Positions 17,032 to 26,775 of a DNA stretch of 60,370 bases are shown one piece after another. Each line of letters begins with the position of its first letter. The stretch's first letter is position 1. Source of the stretch: Mycobacterium attenuatum (GTDB taxonomy: Bacteria > Actinomycetota > Actinomycetes > Mycobacteriales > Mycobacteriaceae); NCBI RefSeq assembly GCF_900566085.1, contig NZ_UPHT01000101.1, positions 1 to 60,370 on the forward strand, given 5' to 3'. The notes beneath the pieces are model-generated. The model worked only from the letters and a program-made list of their open reading frames with translations. It searched no databases and was not told the origin of the DNA. The position numbers and the translations under genes were made by a program.

Positions 17032-18582
17032 TCAGGACCCGCAGCGAAGATTCGCCGGCGGCACCGTCAGGTCGACGAAGTAGCGCACCACCGCGGTGTC
17101 CACGCAGTCGTTGCCGTCGAAGACCGCGGTGTGCTGAGTGCCGTCGTAGGTGATCAGCGCGGCGCCCAGTTGCCGGGCCAGGTCCACCCCGGCCTGGTAG
17201 GGAGTGGCCGGGTCGTGGGTGGTGGAGACGACGACGACTTTGCCGGGTGCGGTGGGTGCGGCGGCGTGTGGTGTTGAGGTCGCCGGCACCGGCCACAGCG
17301 CGCACAGATCGCGCGGCGCGAAGCCGGTGAACTGCCCGTAGCTGAGGAACGGAGCGGCCTGGCGGAACTGCTGATCGGCCGACACCCAGGATGCGGCATC
17401 CGTCGGCGCCGGCGCGTCGACACAACGGATGGCGTTGAACGCGTCCTGGTCGTTGTCGTAGTGGCCCTCGCGGTCGCGGCCGTTGTAGTCGTCGGCAAGG
17501 GCCAGCAGGTCGCCGGCGTCGGTGCCGTGCTGCAGCCCCAGCAGGCCGCTGGTGAGGTATTTCCAATGCTGCGGGGTGTACAGCGCGTTGATGGTGCCCG
17601 TGGCGGCGTCGGCGTAGCTCAGGCCCCGCGGATCGGAGGTCTTGCCTGGCGTGGCTACCAGCGGGTCGACCAGCGCGTGGTAGCGGTTGACCCACTGGGT
17701 CGGGTCGGTGCCCAGCGGGCAGGCCGTCGAGCGGGCGCAGTCCGCGGCATAGTCGTTGAAGGCGGTCTGAAATCCGGCCAGTTGCTTGGCATTTTCCTCG
17801 ATCGGACCGATGCTCGGGTCGATCGCGCCGTCGAGCACCATGGCCCGGACGTGGGCGCCGAACCGCTCGACGTAGGCGGTGCCCAACTCGGTGCCGTAGC
17901 TATAGCCGAGGTAGTTGATCTGGTCATCACCGAGGGCCTGACGAATCCCGTCCATATCGCGCGCTGCCGACGCGGTCCCCACGTTGGCCAGGAACCCGGG
18001 CCCCATCCGGTCGACACAGTGCTGTGCCAGCTCCCGGTACAGCTGCTCGATGTGGGCCACCCCGGTCTGGCTGTAGTCCACCATCGGGTCGCGCCGGTAG
18101 GCGTCGAACTCGGCGTCGGTGCGGCACCGCAGGGCCGGTGTCGAGTGGCCGACGCCTCTGGGGTCGAAGCCCACCAGGTCGAAGTGGCGGGCGATGTCGG
18201 TGTCTTTGAGTTCGGGCGCCATCACGGCGACCATGTCGACCGCGGACGCACCGGGCCCGCCGGGGTTGAACAGCAGCGACCCGATCCGCTGCCCGGTCGC
18301 GGGAACCCGGATGACCGCCAACTTGGCTTGCGCCGTGCCGGGGTGGTCGTAGTCGACCGGGACCGCCACGGTCGTGCAGCGTGCCGTCGGGATATCCCGG
18401 CTGTCGGGTACGAACGCGGAGCACGAACCCCAATTCTGTTGCTGCGCTGCGGCCGCGGGCGTTACTGGGCTCTGAGTCTGACCGGTGTCGGCCTCGGGAG
18501 TCGCGCGGGCCGACGCCAGTTGACCACCGAGCACGAGTCCCACTGACAGCAGCGCCGAGCTGAACGGTCTGCGACGCGACAT
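17032..18582 (-). CDS. Secreted alpha/beta hydrolase protease, CaeA family (Rv2223c-like)
   Basis: A protein of about 516 residues of the mycobacterial tripeptidyl-peptidase-like secreted hydrolases. An N-terminal signal peptide (SRRRPFSSALLSVGLVLGG) precedes an oxyanion segment NPGGPGASAVD, the nucleophile elbow GYSYGTELG, and a C-terminal TAP-like domain with STTHDPATPY and the His-bearing GTQHTAVF. The start is uncertain: ATG 18582 gives the cleanest signal peptide, but ATG 18591 and GTG 18621 are in frame. Homologous to caeA at 20583-22139; the two paralogs are adjacent in M. tuberculosis but here are separated by a cytochrome oxidase gene. Confidence 0.88.
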   Translation of the reverse strand: MSRRRPFSSALLSVGLVLGGQLASARATPEADTGQTQSPVTPAAAAQQQNWGSCSAFVPDSRDIPTARCTTVAVPVDYDHPGTAQAKLAVIRVPATGQRIGSLLFNPGGPGASAVDMVAVMAPELKDTDIARHFDLVGFDPRGVGHSTPALRCRTDAEFDAYRRDPMVDYSQTGVAHIEQLYRELAQHCVDRMGPGFLANVGTASAARDMDGIRQALGDDQINYLGYSYGTELGTAYVERFGAHVRAMVLDGAIDPSIGPIEENAKQLAGFQTAFNDYAADCARSTACPLGTDPTQWVNRYHALVDPLVATPGKTSDPRGLSYADAATGTINALYTPQHWKYLTSGLLGLQHGTDAGDLLALADDYNGRDREGHYDNDQDAFNAIRCVDAPAPTDAASWVSADQQFRQAAPFLSYGQFTGFAPRDLCALWPVPATSTPHAAAPTAPGKVVVVSTTHDPATPYQAGVDLARQLGAALITYDGTQHTAVFDGNDCVDTAVVRYFVDLTVPPANLRCGS

Positions 18583-18678
18583 GGCCAGCATCGTCTCACC
18601 CACGGATACCCGCCGCGACACGAAGGTGTCACGCCTTGATCTCGCACGGCGTGGCGTGCGGTGGGTCCGCGACGGGCC

Positions 18679-20406
18679 TCAGTCGGCGCCGACGGTTTGT
18701 GCTTCCGTGACTTCTTCGTGTCGACCGACATGGGCCTCGGCGCGCATGCGCTTCACCATGTGCGGGTAGTGCAGCTCGAACGCCGGCCGCTCGGAACGGA
18801 TTCGGGGCAGCTCGGTGAAGTTGTGCCGCGGCGGCGGGCAGCTGGTGGCCCATTCCAGTGAATTGCCGTGACCCCAGGGGTCGTCGACCAGCACCGGTTC
18901 GCCGAAGCGCCAACTCTTGAAAACGTTCCAGACGAACGGCAACACCGAGACGCCGAGAATGAATGCCCCCACGGTGGAGACCACGTTCAGCGTTTGGTAG
19001 CCGTCGGTGGGCAGGTAATCCGCGTAGCGCCGCGGCATCCCGGCATTGCCCAGCCAATGCTGGACCAAAAAAGTGGTGTGAAAGCCGATGAACGTGAGCC
19101 AGAAGTGCAGCTTGCCCAGCCGCTCGTCAAGCAGACGCCCGGTCATCTTCGGGAACCAGAAATAGACACCGGCGTAGGTGGCGAACACGATGGTGCCGAA
19201 CAGCGTGTAGTGGAAGTGCGCCACCACGAAGTAACTGTCGCTGACGTGGAAGTCCAGCGGCGGGCTGGCCAGCATCACACCGGTCAGGCCGCCGGCCAGG
19301 AAGGTGACCAGGAACCCGAACGAGAACAGCATCGGTGTCTCGAACGTCAACTGGCCCTTCCACATGGTGCCGATCCAGTTGAAGAACTTCAGACCGGTCG
19401 GCACCGCGATCAGAAACGTCATGAACGAGAAGAACGGCAGCAGCACCGCCCCGGTGACGAACATGTGGTGGGCCCACACCGCCACCGACAGTGCCGCGAT
19501 GGACAGGGTGGCGTAGACCAGCGTGGTGTACCCGAAAATCGGTTTACGGGCAAACACCGGGATCACTTCGGAGACGATGCCGAAGAACGGCAACGCGATC
19601 ACGTACACCTCGGGGTGTCCGAAGAACCAGAACAGGTGCTGGAACAGAATCACCCCGCCGTTGGCGGCGTCGTAGATGTGGGCGCCGAGATGGCGGTCGG
19701 CGGCCAGGCCGAACAGCGCGGCGGTCAACAGCGGGAAAATCATCAGCACCAGCACGCTGGTGACCATGATATTCCAGGTGAAGATCGGCATCCGGAACAT
19801 CGTCATGCCCGGCGCGCGCATGCAGACCACGGTGGTGAGCATATTGACCCCGCCCAGGATGGTGCCCAGGCCGCCGACACCCAGGCCCAGGATCCACAGG
19901 TCGCCGCCGGGGCCCGGGCTGTGGATCGCGTTCGACAGCGGGGTATAGGCCGTCCAGCCGAAGTCGGCCGGACCGCCCGGCACGATGAAGCCGCTGAGCG
20001 CGATCAGCGCGCCGAAGATGAACAACCAGAACGACAACGCGTTGAGCCGCGGGAAAGCCACGTCGGGCGCGCCGATCTGCAGCGGCAGCACCAGGTTGGC
20101 AAACCCGAACACGACCGGGGTGGCATAGAACAGCAGCATCGCCGTGCCGTGCATGGTGAACAACTGGTTGTACTGCTCGTTGGAGAGGAATTGCAGCCCG
20201 GGAGCGGCGAGTTCACCGCGGATCAGCAGGGCCATCAGGCCGCCGATGAAAAAGAAGATGTAACAGGCGACCATGTACATGATGCCGATCATCTTGTGGT
20301 CGGTGGTGGTGATGATCTTGTAGATCAAGTTGCCCTTCGGCCCGACCCGGGCCGGAAATGGCCGGCGGGCCTCCAGGTCTTGGGCGGGCGGCGCTTCAGT
20401 GGTCAC
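18679..20406 (-). CDS. ctaD: Cytochrome c oxidase subunit I (aa3 type)
   Basis: The catalytic subunit of the aa3 oxidase, 575 residues with 12 membrane segments. Visible ligands are the heme a His in LFTMHGTAML, the Cu-B His and cross-linked Tyr in GHPEVYVIALPFFG, the Cu-B His pair in VWAHHMFVTG, and the heme His residues in VVAHFHYTLFG. GTG 20406 is chosen because TGGAG lies about nine bases upstream and it yields MTTEAPPAQDLEARRPFPAR, like the M. tuberculosis start. In M. tuberculosis ctaD is far away (Rv3043c), so this is either a relocated or an additional copy inserted between two protease paralogs. Confidence 0.93.
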   Translation of the reverse strand: MTTEAPPAQDLEARRPFPARVGPKGNLIYKIITTTDHKMIGIMYMVACYIFFFIGGLMALLIRGELAAPGLQFLSNEQYNQLFTMHGTAMLLFYATPVVFGFANLVLPLQIGAPDVAFPRLNALSFWLFIFGALIALSGFIVPGGPADFGWTAYTPLSNAIHSPGPGGDLWILGLGVGGLGTILGGVNMLTTVVCMRAPGMTMFRMPIFTWNIMVTSVLVLMIFPLLTAALFGLAADRHLGAHIYDAANGGVILFQHLFWFFGHPEVYVIALPFFGIVSEVIPVFARKPIFGYTTLVYATLSIAALSVAVWAHHMFVTGAVLLPFFSFMTFLIAVPTGLKFFNWIGTMWKGQLTFETPMLFSFGFLVTFLAGGLTGVMLASPPLDFHVSDSYFVVAHFHYTLFGTIVFATYAGVYFWFPKMTGRLLDERLGKLHFWLTFIGFHTTFLVQHWLGNAGMPRRYADYLPTDGYQTLNVVSTVGAFILGVSVLPFVWNVFKSWRFGEPVLVDDPWGHGNSLEWATSCPPPRHNFTELPRIRSERPAFELHYPHMVKRMRAEAHVGRHEEVTEAQTVGAD

Positions 20407-20582
20407 GGGTTGACTCCAGGGGGTCTCATGATCGGAGCAGCGGGCAGCGTCAAGCGGCATCGGAACAGCAATTCACAAGCCGTCCAAGTATTCCGGGCGG
20501 CCACGACCGCGCCCTAGGGCCAAACGTCCCTAAATTCCGTGGATCTCACTCGAAACTCAACGGCCGGACTTGCCGGCCGCCG

Positions 20583-22139
20583 TCAGCATTTTGCGCCGCT
20601 GGGCGGAGTGGTCCCGCCGATCAGGTAGGCGGTGACGTAGTCGTCGATGCAACTGTCGCCCTGGAAGACGACGGTGTGCTGGGTTCCGTTGAAGGTCAGC
20701 AGCGAGCCGTGCAGCTGGTTGGCCAGGTCTACCCCGGCCTTGTACGGCGTCGCGGGATCGTGGGTGGTCGACACGACGACGGTCGGCACCAGACCCGGCG
20801 CCGAGACGGCGTGCGGCTTGCTGGTCGGCGGCACCGGCCAGAAGGCGCAGGTGCCAAGCGGCGCATCGCCGGTGAACTTGCCGTAGCTCATGAACGGCGC
20901 GACCTCGCGGGAGCGTCGGTCCTCGTCGATGATCTTGGCGCGGTCGGTGATCGGCGGCTGGTCAACGCAGTTGATGGCCACCCGGGCGTCGGTGGCGTTG
21001 GTGTAGTGACCGTGCGAATCGCGGCGCATGTACATGTCGGCCAGCTGGAGCAGAGTATCCCCGCGATCGTCGGCCAACTCGGCAAGGCCGTCGGTCAGGT
21101 GATGCCACAGGTTGGGCGAATACAGGGCCATGATGGTGCCCACGATCGCGTCGCTGTAGCTCAGGCCGCGCGGGTCGGTGGTGTGCGCCGGCCTACTCAC
21201 CTGCAGGTTGTTGGGGTCGACCAGTGGGTCGACCAGGCTGTGGTAGACGTCGACGGCTTTGGCCGGGTCGGTGCCCAACGGACAGTTGGAGTCCTTGGCA
21301 CAGTCGGCGGCATAGTCGTTGAACGCGTCCTGAAACCCCTTGGCCTGACGCAGATCCGCCTCGATGGGATCGGCGTTCGGGTCGACGGCTCCGTCGAGGA
21401 TCATCGCGCGCACCCGCTGGGGGTAAGCCTCGGCGTAGGCGGAGCCGATCCGGGTGCCGTACGAATAGCCCAGGTAGGTCAGTTTGTCATCGCCCAGCGC
21501 ATTGCGGATGGCGTCCAGGTCCCTGGCGACATTGACCGTCCCGACGTTCTCCAGGAACTTCTTGCCCATCTTGGCGACACAGCGGCTGACGAATTGCTTG
21601 GTTTCGTCTTCGATGCGTGCCACACCGGCCGGGCTGTAGTCGACCTGCGGCTCCGCCCGCAGCCGGTCGTTGTCGGCGTCGGAGTTGCACCACACCGCCG
21701 GACGCGAGGACGCCACGCCGCGCGGGTCGAACCCGACCAGGTCGAAGCGTTCGTGGACCCGCTTCGGCAAGGTCTGGAACACGCCCAGTGCGGCCTCGAT
21801 GCCCGATTCACCGGGGCCACCGGGGTTGATCACCAGCGAACCGATCTTGTCCCCCGTTGCGGGGAAGCGAATCAGGGCCAGGGCCGCGATGTCATTGCCG
21901 GGATGGTCGTAGTCGACCGGGACGGCGAGCTTGCCGCACAACGCGCCGCCGGGAATTTTGGCCGCCGGATTGGAGCTGCGGCACGGCGTCCACTGCACGG
22001 GCTGTCCCAGCTTCGGCTCCGCCATGTGAGCACGCCCGCCGACCACGCGGACGCAGCCCGCAAGCACCAGGCCCACAGCGGCGATCGCGGTCCAGATCAT
22101 CAACATGCGCGCGAACTTTTCGCGGCGAGACAGACACAT
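20583..22139 (-). CDS. caeA: Carboxylesterase/protease lipoprotein CaeA (Rv2224c-like, Hip1)
   Basis: A 518-residue cell-envelope serine hydrolase; the M. tuberculosis ortholog (Hip1) cleaves GroEL2 and shapes host responses. The N-terminus has a hydrophobic segment and lipobox VLAGC, so a lipid-anchored exported protein is expected. Domain features are the oxyanion loop INPGGPGESGIE, nucleophile elbow LGYSYGTRIG, Asp region STTHDPATPYKAG and His in NGTQHTVVF, ending IGGTTPPSGAKC. Close match over its full length to Rv2224c as remembered. Confidence 0.94.
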   Translation of the reverse strand: MCLSRREKFARMLMIWTAIAAVGLVLAGCVRVVGGRAHMAEPKLGQPVQWTPCRSSNPAAKIPGGALCGKLAVPVDYDHPGNDIAALALIRFPATGDKIGSLVINPGGPGESGIEAALGVFQTLPKRVHERFDLVGFDPRGVASSRPAVWCNSDADNDRLRAEPQVDYSPAGVARIEDETKQFVSRCVAKMGKKFLENVGTVNVARDLDAIRNALGDDKLTYLGYSYGTRIGSAYAEAYPQRVRAMILDGAVDPNADPIEADLRQAKGFQDAFNDYAADCAKDSNCPLGTDPAKAVDVYHSLVDPLVDPNNLQVSRPAHTTDPRGLSYSDAIVGTIMALYSPNLWHHLTDGLAELADDRGDTLLQLADMYMRRDSHGHYTNATDARVAINCVDQPPITDRAKIIDEDRRSREVAPFMSYGKFTGDAPLGTCAFWPVPPTSKPHAVSAPGLVPTVVVSTTHDPATPYKAGVDLANQLHGSLLTFNGTQHTVVFQGDSCIDDYVTAYLIGGTTPPSGAKC

Positions 22140-22198
22140 GGCAACCTATGGTGCCAGAGCGTGCCGAAGATGCTGGCTAACGACCATCGTGGGACGAA

Positions 22199-23590
22199 TC
22201 ACCCGATGCCCGCCAGCAGTTCTTCCATCGCGACCGCAAACTCGTCGGCCATTTCCCACAAGTCCGGCAGCAACTCCGGACACGAGACCAGACCGACATC
22301 GAGCTTGCCGTTGAGCGACATGACCGTGACGTTGAGACCGGAGCCGTGGAAGATCGGGCCCAACGGGTACATCGACTTGACCTGGCAACCCAGCAGGTAC
22401 AACGGCACCTGCGGCCCCGGCACATTGGAGACCACCAGGTTGTGCACGGGCAGGCTCTCGGTCAACCGGGTCCGGGCATAGACGCGCATCGCCACCCCGA
22501 AAACGGCCGGCGCGGCGAACTGTGACCAATCCTGCAGCAGCGTCGCGCCGATGGCCGAACTATGGTTCTTGGCAGCCGAATTCGCTTGGGCGATGGCCCG
22601 CAACCGCTCCACCGGGTCGGCGATTTCGGTGTGCAGGCTGGAAAACATGGCCGAAACCTGGTTGCGGCCGGGCCGATCGGACTTGCCGTGCACCGACACC
22701 GGCACCGACGCCACCAGCGACGAGTCGGGCAGGGCGTTGCGCTCGGCGAGGTATTGCCTCAGCACCCCGGAAACCAGCGCCATCACCACGTCGTTCACCT
22801 TGACGCCGAAGTGGTTCTTCACCGTCTTGATGTCCTCGAGATCCAGTTCGGCGTAGGCGATGTTGCGGCGGCCGCTGATGCTGGCGTTGAACACGGTACG
22901 GGGCGCGGCGAACGGACGCGCCATGGTCAGGCCGTCGCGGGCCCGCAGCACGGTGGAAACCACCGAGGACACCGTCTGCGGCATCACGTTGGCCAGCGCC
23001 AGCGGCCGCGTGGCAAACCTGGCCAGACCGCCGGCGGCGATCTGCCAGCCGGTGCCACCGCCCACTCCGTCGACCGGATCGGGTGCGGGCGCGTCGGCTT
23101 CGGTGGTACACAGCTGCGACATCAGGTTGGCACCGGTCACGCCGTCGACTGCGGCGTGGTGCACCTTGGTCATGATCCCGATGCGGCCCCGGTGGTGGCA
23201 ATCGGTACCCGCCACACCTTCGACGACCCACATCTCCCACAGCGGGCGCCGGCGATCCAACGGCAGCGAGGCGATGTGCCCGCAGATTTCGGACAGTTCC
23301 GCCCGGCCGCCCGGTGACGGCAGGCCGATGCGGTGCACGTGGCGATCGATGTGGAAGTCGTCGTCATCCACCCAGACCGGATGGTCGAGGTTCAATGGGC
23401 TGCTGGCGAGCTTCTCCCGGAACTCCGGCAACGCCTTGACGCGAAGCGACAGGGCCTCGCGCAAGCGGTCGAAGGTGTAGCCCCCTGGCATCGTCGAGGT
23501 GTCCAAGTCCATGATCGAGCACACGTGCATCGGCTGCGACGAGGTTTCCAGGTACAAGAAGCTGGCATCGAGGCCGCTGAGCCGCTGCAT
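22199..23590 (-). CDS. WS/DGAT wax ester synthase/diacylglycerol acyltransferase
   Basis: A 463-residue bifunctional acyltransferase that joins acyl-CoA to long-chain alcohols or diacylglycerol for storage lipid. The condensing motif HHAAVDG is in the N-terminal half (VHHAAVDGVTGANL), and the C-terminal conserved NVPGPQVPLYLLG and PLGPIFHGSGLNVTVMSLNG are intact. ATG 23590 gives the standard MQRLSGLDASFLYLET start; upstream in-frame codons overlap the panB leader and look unrelated. Divergent from panB. No such gene lies between caeA and panB in M. tuberculosis. Confidence 0.92.
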   Translation of the reverse strand: MQRLSGLDASFLYLETSSQPMHVCSIMDLDTSTMPGGYTFDRLREALSLRVKALPEFREKLASSPLNLDHPVWVDDDDFHIDRHVHRIGLPSPGGRAELSEICGHIASLPLDRRRPLWEMWVVEGVAGTDCHHRGRIGIMTKVHHAAVDGVTGANLMSQLCTTEADAPAPDPVDGVGGGTGWQIAAGGLARFATRPLALANVMPQTVSSVVSTVLRARDGLTMARPFAAPRTVFNASISGRRNIAYAELDLEDIKTVKNHFGVKVNDVVMALVSGVLRQYLAERNALPDSSLVASVPVSVHGKSDRPGRNQVSAMFSSLHTEIADPVERLRAIAQANSAAKNHSSAIGATLLQDWSQFAAPAVFGVAMRVYARTRLTESLPVHNLVVSNVPGPQVPLYLLGCQVKSMYPLGPIFHGSGLNVTVMSLNGKLDVGLVSCPELLPDLWEMADEFAVAMEELLAGIG

Positions 23591-23724
23591 CCGCCGATGG
23601 TAAGCGCAATCACGGCGTCTCACGGTGTATCTGCGCCGAAGAGATGGCAGACTGTTGGTGTCAGACGAACCCGGGGACCCATGCTGGGCCACGAGGATCG
23701 ACCCGACCAACACTAGGGACAATG

Positions 23725-24579
23725 ATGTCTGAGCAGAATATCTACGGGGCTAGCCCGTCGGCACCCGCCAGTCCGGCCCCGCCGCGGACCAAGATCCGCA
23801 CCCACCACTTGCAGAAATGGAAGGCCGAAGGCCACAAGTGGGCCATGCTCACGGCCTACGACTACTCGACCGCACGGGTCTTCGACGACGCCGGCATCCC
23901 GGTGCTGCTGATCGGTGATTCGGCCGCCAACGTGGTCTACGGCTACGACACCACGGTGCCGATCTCGATCGACGAACTGATCCCGCTGGTCCGCGGCGTC
24001 GTTCGGGGCGCCCCGCACGCGCTGGTGGTCGCCGACCTGCCGTTCGGCAGCTACGAGGCGGGACCCACCGCCGCGCTGGCCGCGGCCACCCGGTTCATGA
24101 AGGAAGGCGGCGCGCACGCCGTCAAGCTCGAGGGCGGCGAACGGGTCGCCGAACAGATCGCCCGCCTGACCGCGGCCGGCATTCCGGTGATGGCGCACGT
24201 CGGCTTCACCCCGCAAAGCGTCAACACACTGGGCGGGTTCCGGGTGCAGGGCCGCGGCGACGCCGCCGAGCAGACGGTGGCGGACGCGATCGCCGTCGCC
24301 GAAGCCGGGGCCTTCGCGGTGGTGATGGAAATGGTGCCGGCGGAGCTGGCCACCCAGATCACCGGCAAGCTGACGATTCCGACGGTCGGCATCGGAGCCG
24401 GCCCCAACTGCGACGGCCAGGTCCTGGTGTGGCAGGACATGGCCGGCCTGAGCACCGGCAAACCCGCCCGATTTGTCAAGCGCTACGCCGACATCGCTGG
24501 CGAGTTACGCCGTGCCGCAACACAATACGCCGACGATGTGGCCGGCGGCGTGTTCCCCGCCGGCCAGCACTGCTTCTAA
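23725..24579 (+). CDS. panB: 3-methyl-2-oxobutanoate hydroxymethyltransferase
   Basis: PanB makes ketopantoate, the first committed step to pantothenate and CoA. The 284-residue protein has the metal-binding LIGDSAANVVYG, DLPFGSYEAGP, KLEGGE, HVGFTPQSVN and the active-site VGIGAGPNCDGQVLVWQDM segments. ATG 23725 gives MSEQNIYGAS, matching M. tuberculosis PanB; ATG 23722 immediately before is possible. Divergent from the wax ester synthase gene with a 134-base gap. Confidence 0.97.
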   Translation: MSEQNIYGASPSAPASPAPPRTKIRTHHLQKWKAEGHKWAMLTAYDYSTARVFDDAGIPVLLIGDSAANVVYGYDTTVPISIDELIPLVRGVVRGAPHALVVADLPFGSYEAGPTAALAAATRFMKEGGAHAVKLEGGERVAEQIARLTAAGIPVMAHVGFTPQSVNTLGGFRVQGRGDAAEQTVADAIAVAEAGAFAVVMEMVPAELATQITGKLTIPTVGIGAGPNCDGQVLVWQDMAGLSTGKPARFVKRYADIAGELRRAATQYADDVAGGVFPAGQHCF

Positions 24580-24601
24580 GTCGTCTAGATCTTCGGGGTC
24601 G

Positions 24602-24967
24602 TCACTGGCAGCGATTCCGGAAGTCGGTCAGTGGCTGGCGAATGCCCTGCAGGTCGGCATGAACGGCCGGGTTGGCGTCCATGTACTGCTGCAACTGGTC
24701 GCGGATGCCCTCCCGGGGCTGACCCTTCAGGCTGGTGAAGTAGTCGTTGACGTCTGGATGGGTGAAGAGGTACGCGGAGGTCGCCGCCGCGACCCCGGCG
24801 GACACCCCGGCCAGGTCAGCCGCCGTGCAATTCGGCGGTGGCGCCGCAGGGTCGGTCGCGTCCGCCCAGGCAGTCCCGGTCCCTCCCAGCAGCATTGCGG
24901 TGCTGATCGCAACGGCAGCCAGGCCCCCGGCGACCACCCGCGACGAGGTACAACCCAACAACAACAT
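24602..24967 (-). CDS. Exported haemophore-like heme-binding protein
   Basis: A 121-residue small exported protein. Residues 1-35 are a signal peptide (SRVVAGGLAAVAISTAMLLG ending AWA). The mature part of about 85 residues has two Cys, one near each end (NCTAAD and NRCQ), and the LFTHPDVNDYFTSLKGQP segment typical of the mycobacterial Rv0203-type haemophore family, which carries heme outside the cell. AAGGAG precedes ATG 24967. It faces panB tail-to-tail across 22 bases and is not at this position in M. tuberculosis. Confidence 0.75.
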   Translation of the reverse strand: MLLLGCTSSRVVAGGLAAVAISTAMLLGGTGTAWADATDPAAPPPNCTAADLAGVSAGVAAATSAYLFTHPDVNDYFTSLKGQPREGIRDQLQQYMDANPAVHADLQGIRQPLTDFRNRCQ

Positions 24968-25185
24968 CGACAGCTCCTTCGTCAGGGATCCGATCGGCCT
25001 CCCACAGCCAAGCCGCAGCGGTGGCCGGCACCGCAAACGATAAGCGGTTGCGACGGCGGGCATCGACCAACATGCCGTACGCCCCGTGACCCGAGCCTGC
25101 GGCGGGCGGCTAACGCTGGTGTGGCACTCTATGAGGCCTACCCACGATGCACGACCGCGGCGACGCGCTGTCACCGGAGGCCGAA

Positions 25186-26748
25186 ATGCCCGTACCTGCG
25201 CCGAAGACGGCGCGCCAGTTGGAGGTCGAGCGCAAGTTCGACGTCGTCGACTCGACAGTGTCGCCGTCGTTCGAGGGCATTGCGGCCGTGGCGCGGGTGG
25301 ACAAGCAGCCGCCCCACGAACTCGACGCGGTGTACTTCGACACGCCGGCGCAGGACTTGGCCCGTAACCGGATCACCCTGCGACGGCGAACCGGTGGCCC
25401 CGACGCCGGGTGGCACCTGAAGTTGCCGGCCGGGCCGGACGCCCGAACCGAAGTCCACGCGCCGATCACGGCCGGAGACGCCGTGCCGGCCGAGTTGCTG
25501 GACGTGGTGTTGGCGATCGTCCGGGACCGCCCCGTCGAGCCGGTCGCACGGATCACCACTCAGCGGGAAAGCCAGTTTCTGTACGGCGCCGATGGCGCCG
25601 CATTGGCCGAATTCTGCAGCGACCACGTCACCGCATGGTCGGCCGGACCGGCCGACGGCTCCGATGCCGGGCCCGCCGAACAACAGTGGCGGGAGTGGGA
25701 ACTCGAGCTCATCGACGCGACCAGGGCCGCCGGTCACGAGCTGCTCAACAGGCTGAGCAACCGGTTGCTCGACGCCGGGGCCGCCCCCGCCGGGCACGGC
25801 TCCAAGCTGGCCCGCGTGCTGGGCAGGACGTCACGGTCAGCGCGCGAGCCGGCGCCAGTGGATCCGGTCCATCGGGCGGTAGCCCAGCATGTGGAAGAGC
25901 TGCTGACGTGGGATCGTGCGGTGCGCGCCGACGTCGACGACTCCGTGCACCAGATGCGGGTGACCACCCGCAAGATTCGCAGCCTGCTGCGCGAGGCCCA
26001 GGATTCGTTCGGATTGGCCGACGGCGCCTGGGTTCTCGACGAACTACGGGAACTCGCCGGCGTCTTAGGGGTGGCGCGTGACGCCGAGGTGCTCGCCGAG
26101 CGCTATCAGAAGCAACTGGACCGGCTGGACCCGGAGCTGGTGCGCGGACCGGTGCGCGAACGTCTCGTCGACGGCGCCCGCCGCCGGTATCAGACCGGGC
26201 TGCGACGGTCGCTGATTGCGATGCGCTCGAAGCGATACTTCCGCCTGCTGGACGCTCTCGAAGCGATGGTTGCCGAATATCCGGTGACCACGTTCGGGCC
26301 GGGACCCGAACCGGTGACTCCGCCGAACATCGACGCGGCCTACCGCCGCGTCAAGAAGGCCGTCAAGGCGGCGCGGGCCGCCCACGACGAAGGCGCCCCG
26401 ACCGGCCACACCGACGACGGCCCGGGCGCAGTGCTCCACCCCGACGAAGCGTTGCATCGAATTCGCAAGCGCGCCAAGCGATTACGCTACACTGCGGCGG
26501 CTACTGGAGCGAGCGGGGTGTCCCAGCAGGCCAAGGCTGTCCAGACATTGCTCGGAGATCATCAAGACAGCGTGGTCAGCCGGGAACATCTTCTCGAGCA
26601 GACCGAAGCCGCCCATGCCGCGGGCGAGGACACCTTCAGCTACGGTCTGCTCTACCAGCAGGAAAGCGATCTGGCCGAAAGCTGCCGGGCACAACTGGGC
26701 GCGGTGCTGCGCAAGCTCGACAAGGCGGTGCGCAAAGCACGGCGGTGA
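25186..26748 (+). CDS. CYTH and CHAD domain protein (Rv2226-like)
   Basis: A protein of about 520 residues. The N-terminal CYTH domain (about 1-200) opens with the ExExK-type motif LEVERKFDV and has alternating charged strands that form a tunnel for phosphate-rich ligands. The C-terminal CHAD domain (about 225-520) is helical with conserved His residues (VHQMRVTTRKIRSLLREA, HRIRKRAKRLRYT), a fold that binds polyphosphate. A triphosphatase or polyphosphate-linked role is inferred. ATG 25186 has GGAGG at 25176-25180; an upstream ATG at 25147 is in frame but poorer. Confidence 0.9.
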   Translation: MPVPAPKTARQLEVERKFDVVDSTVSPSFEGIAAVARVDKQPPHELDAVYFDTPAQDLARNRITLRRRTGGPDAGWHLKLPAGPDARTEVHAPITAGDAVPAELLDVVLAIVRDRPVEPVARITTQRESQFLYGADGAALAEFCSDHVTAWSAGPADGSDAGPAEQQWREWELELIDATRAAGHELLNRLSNRLLDAGAAPAGHGSKLARVLGRTSRSAREPAPVDPVHRAVAQHVEELLTWDRAVRADVDDSVHQMRVTTRKIRSLLREAQDSFGLADGAWVLDELRELAGVLGVARDAEVLAERYQKQLDRLDPELVRGPVRERLVDGARRRYQTGLRRSLIAMRSKRYFRLLDALEAMVAEYPVTTFGPGPEPVTPPNIDAAYRRVKKAVKAARAAHDEGAPTGHTDDGPGAVLHPDEALHRIRKRAKRLRYTAAATGASGVSQQAKAVQTLLGDHQDSVVSREHLLEQTEAAHAAGEDTFSYGLLYQQESDLAESCRAQLGAVLRKLDKAVRKARR

Positions 26749-26775
26749 GCCGGGCCGGGTCCGTCGGGGCGCTAG

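Noticed and set aside
18868..20517. Long plus-strand open frame opposite ctaD
   Set aside because: Composition (Glu, Arg, His, Gln repeats) is that of the reverse of a membrane-protein gene; the ctaD frame has all metal ligands.
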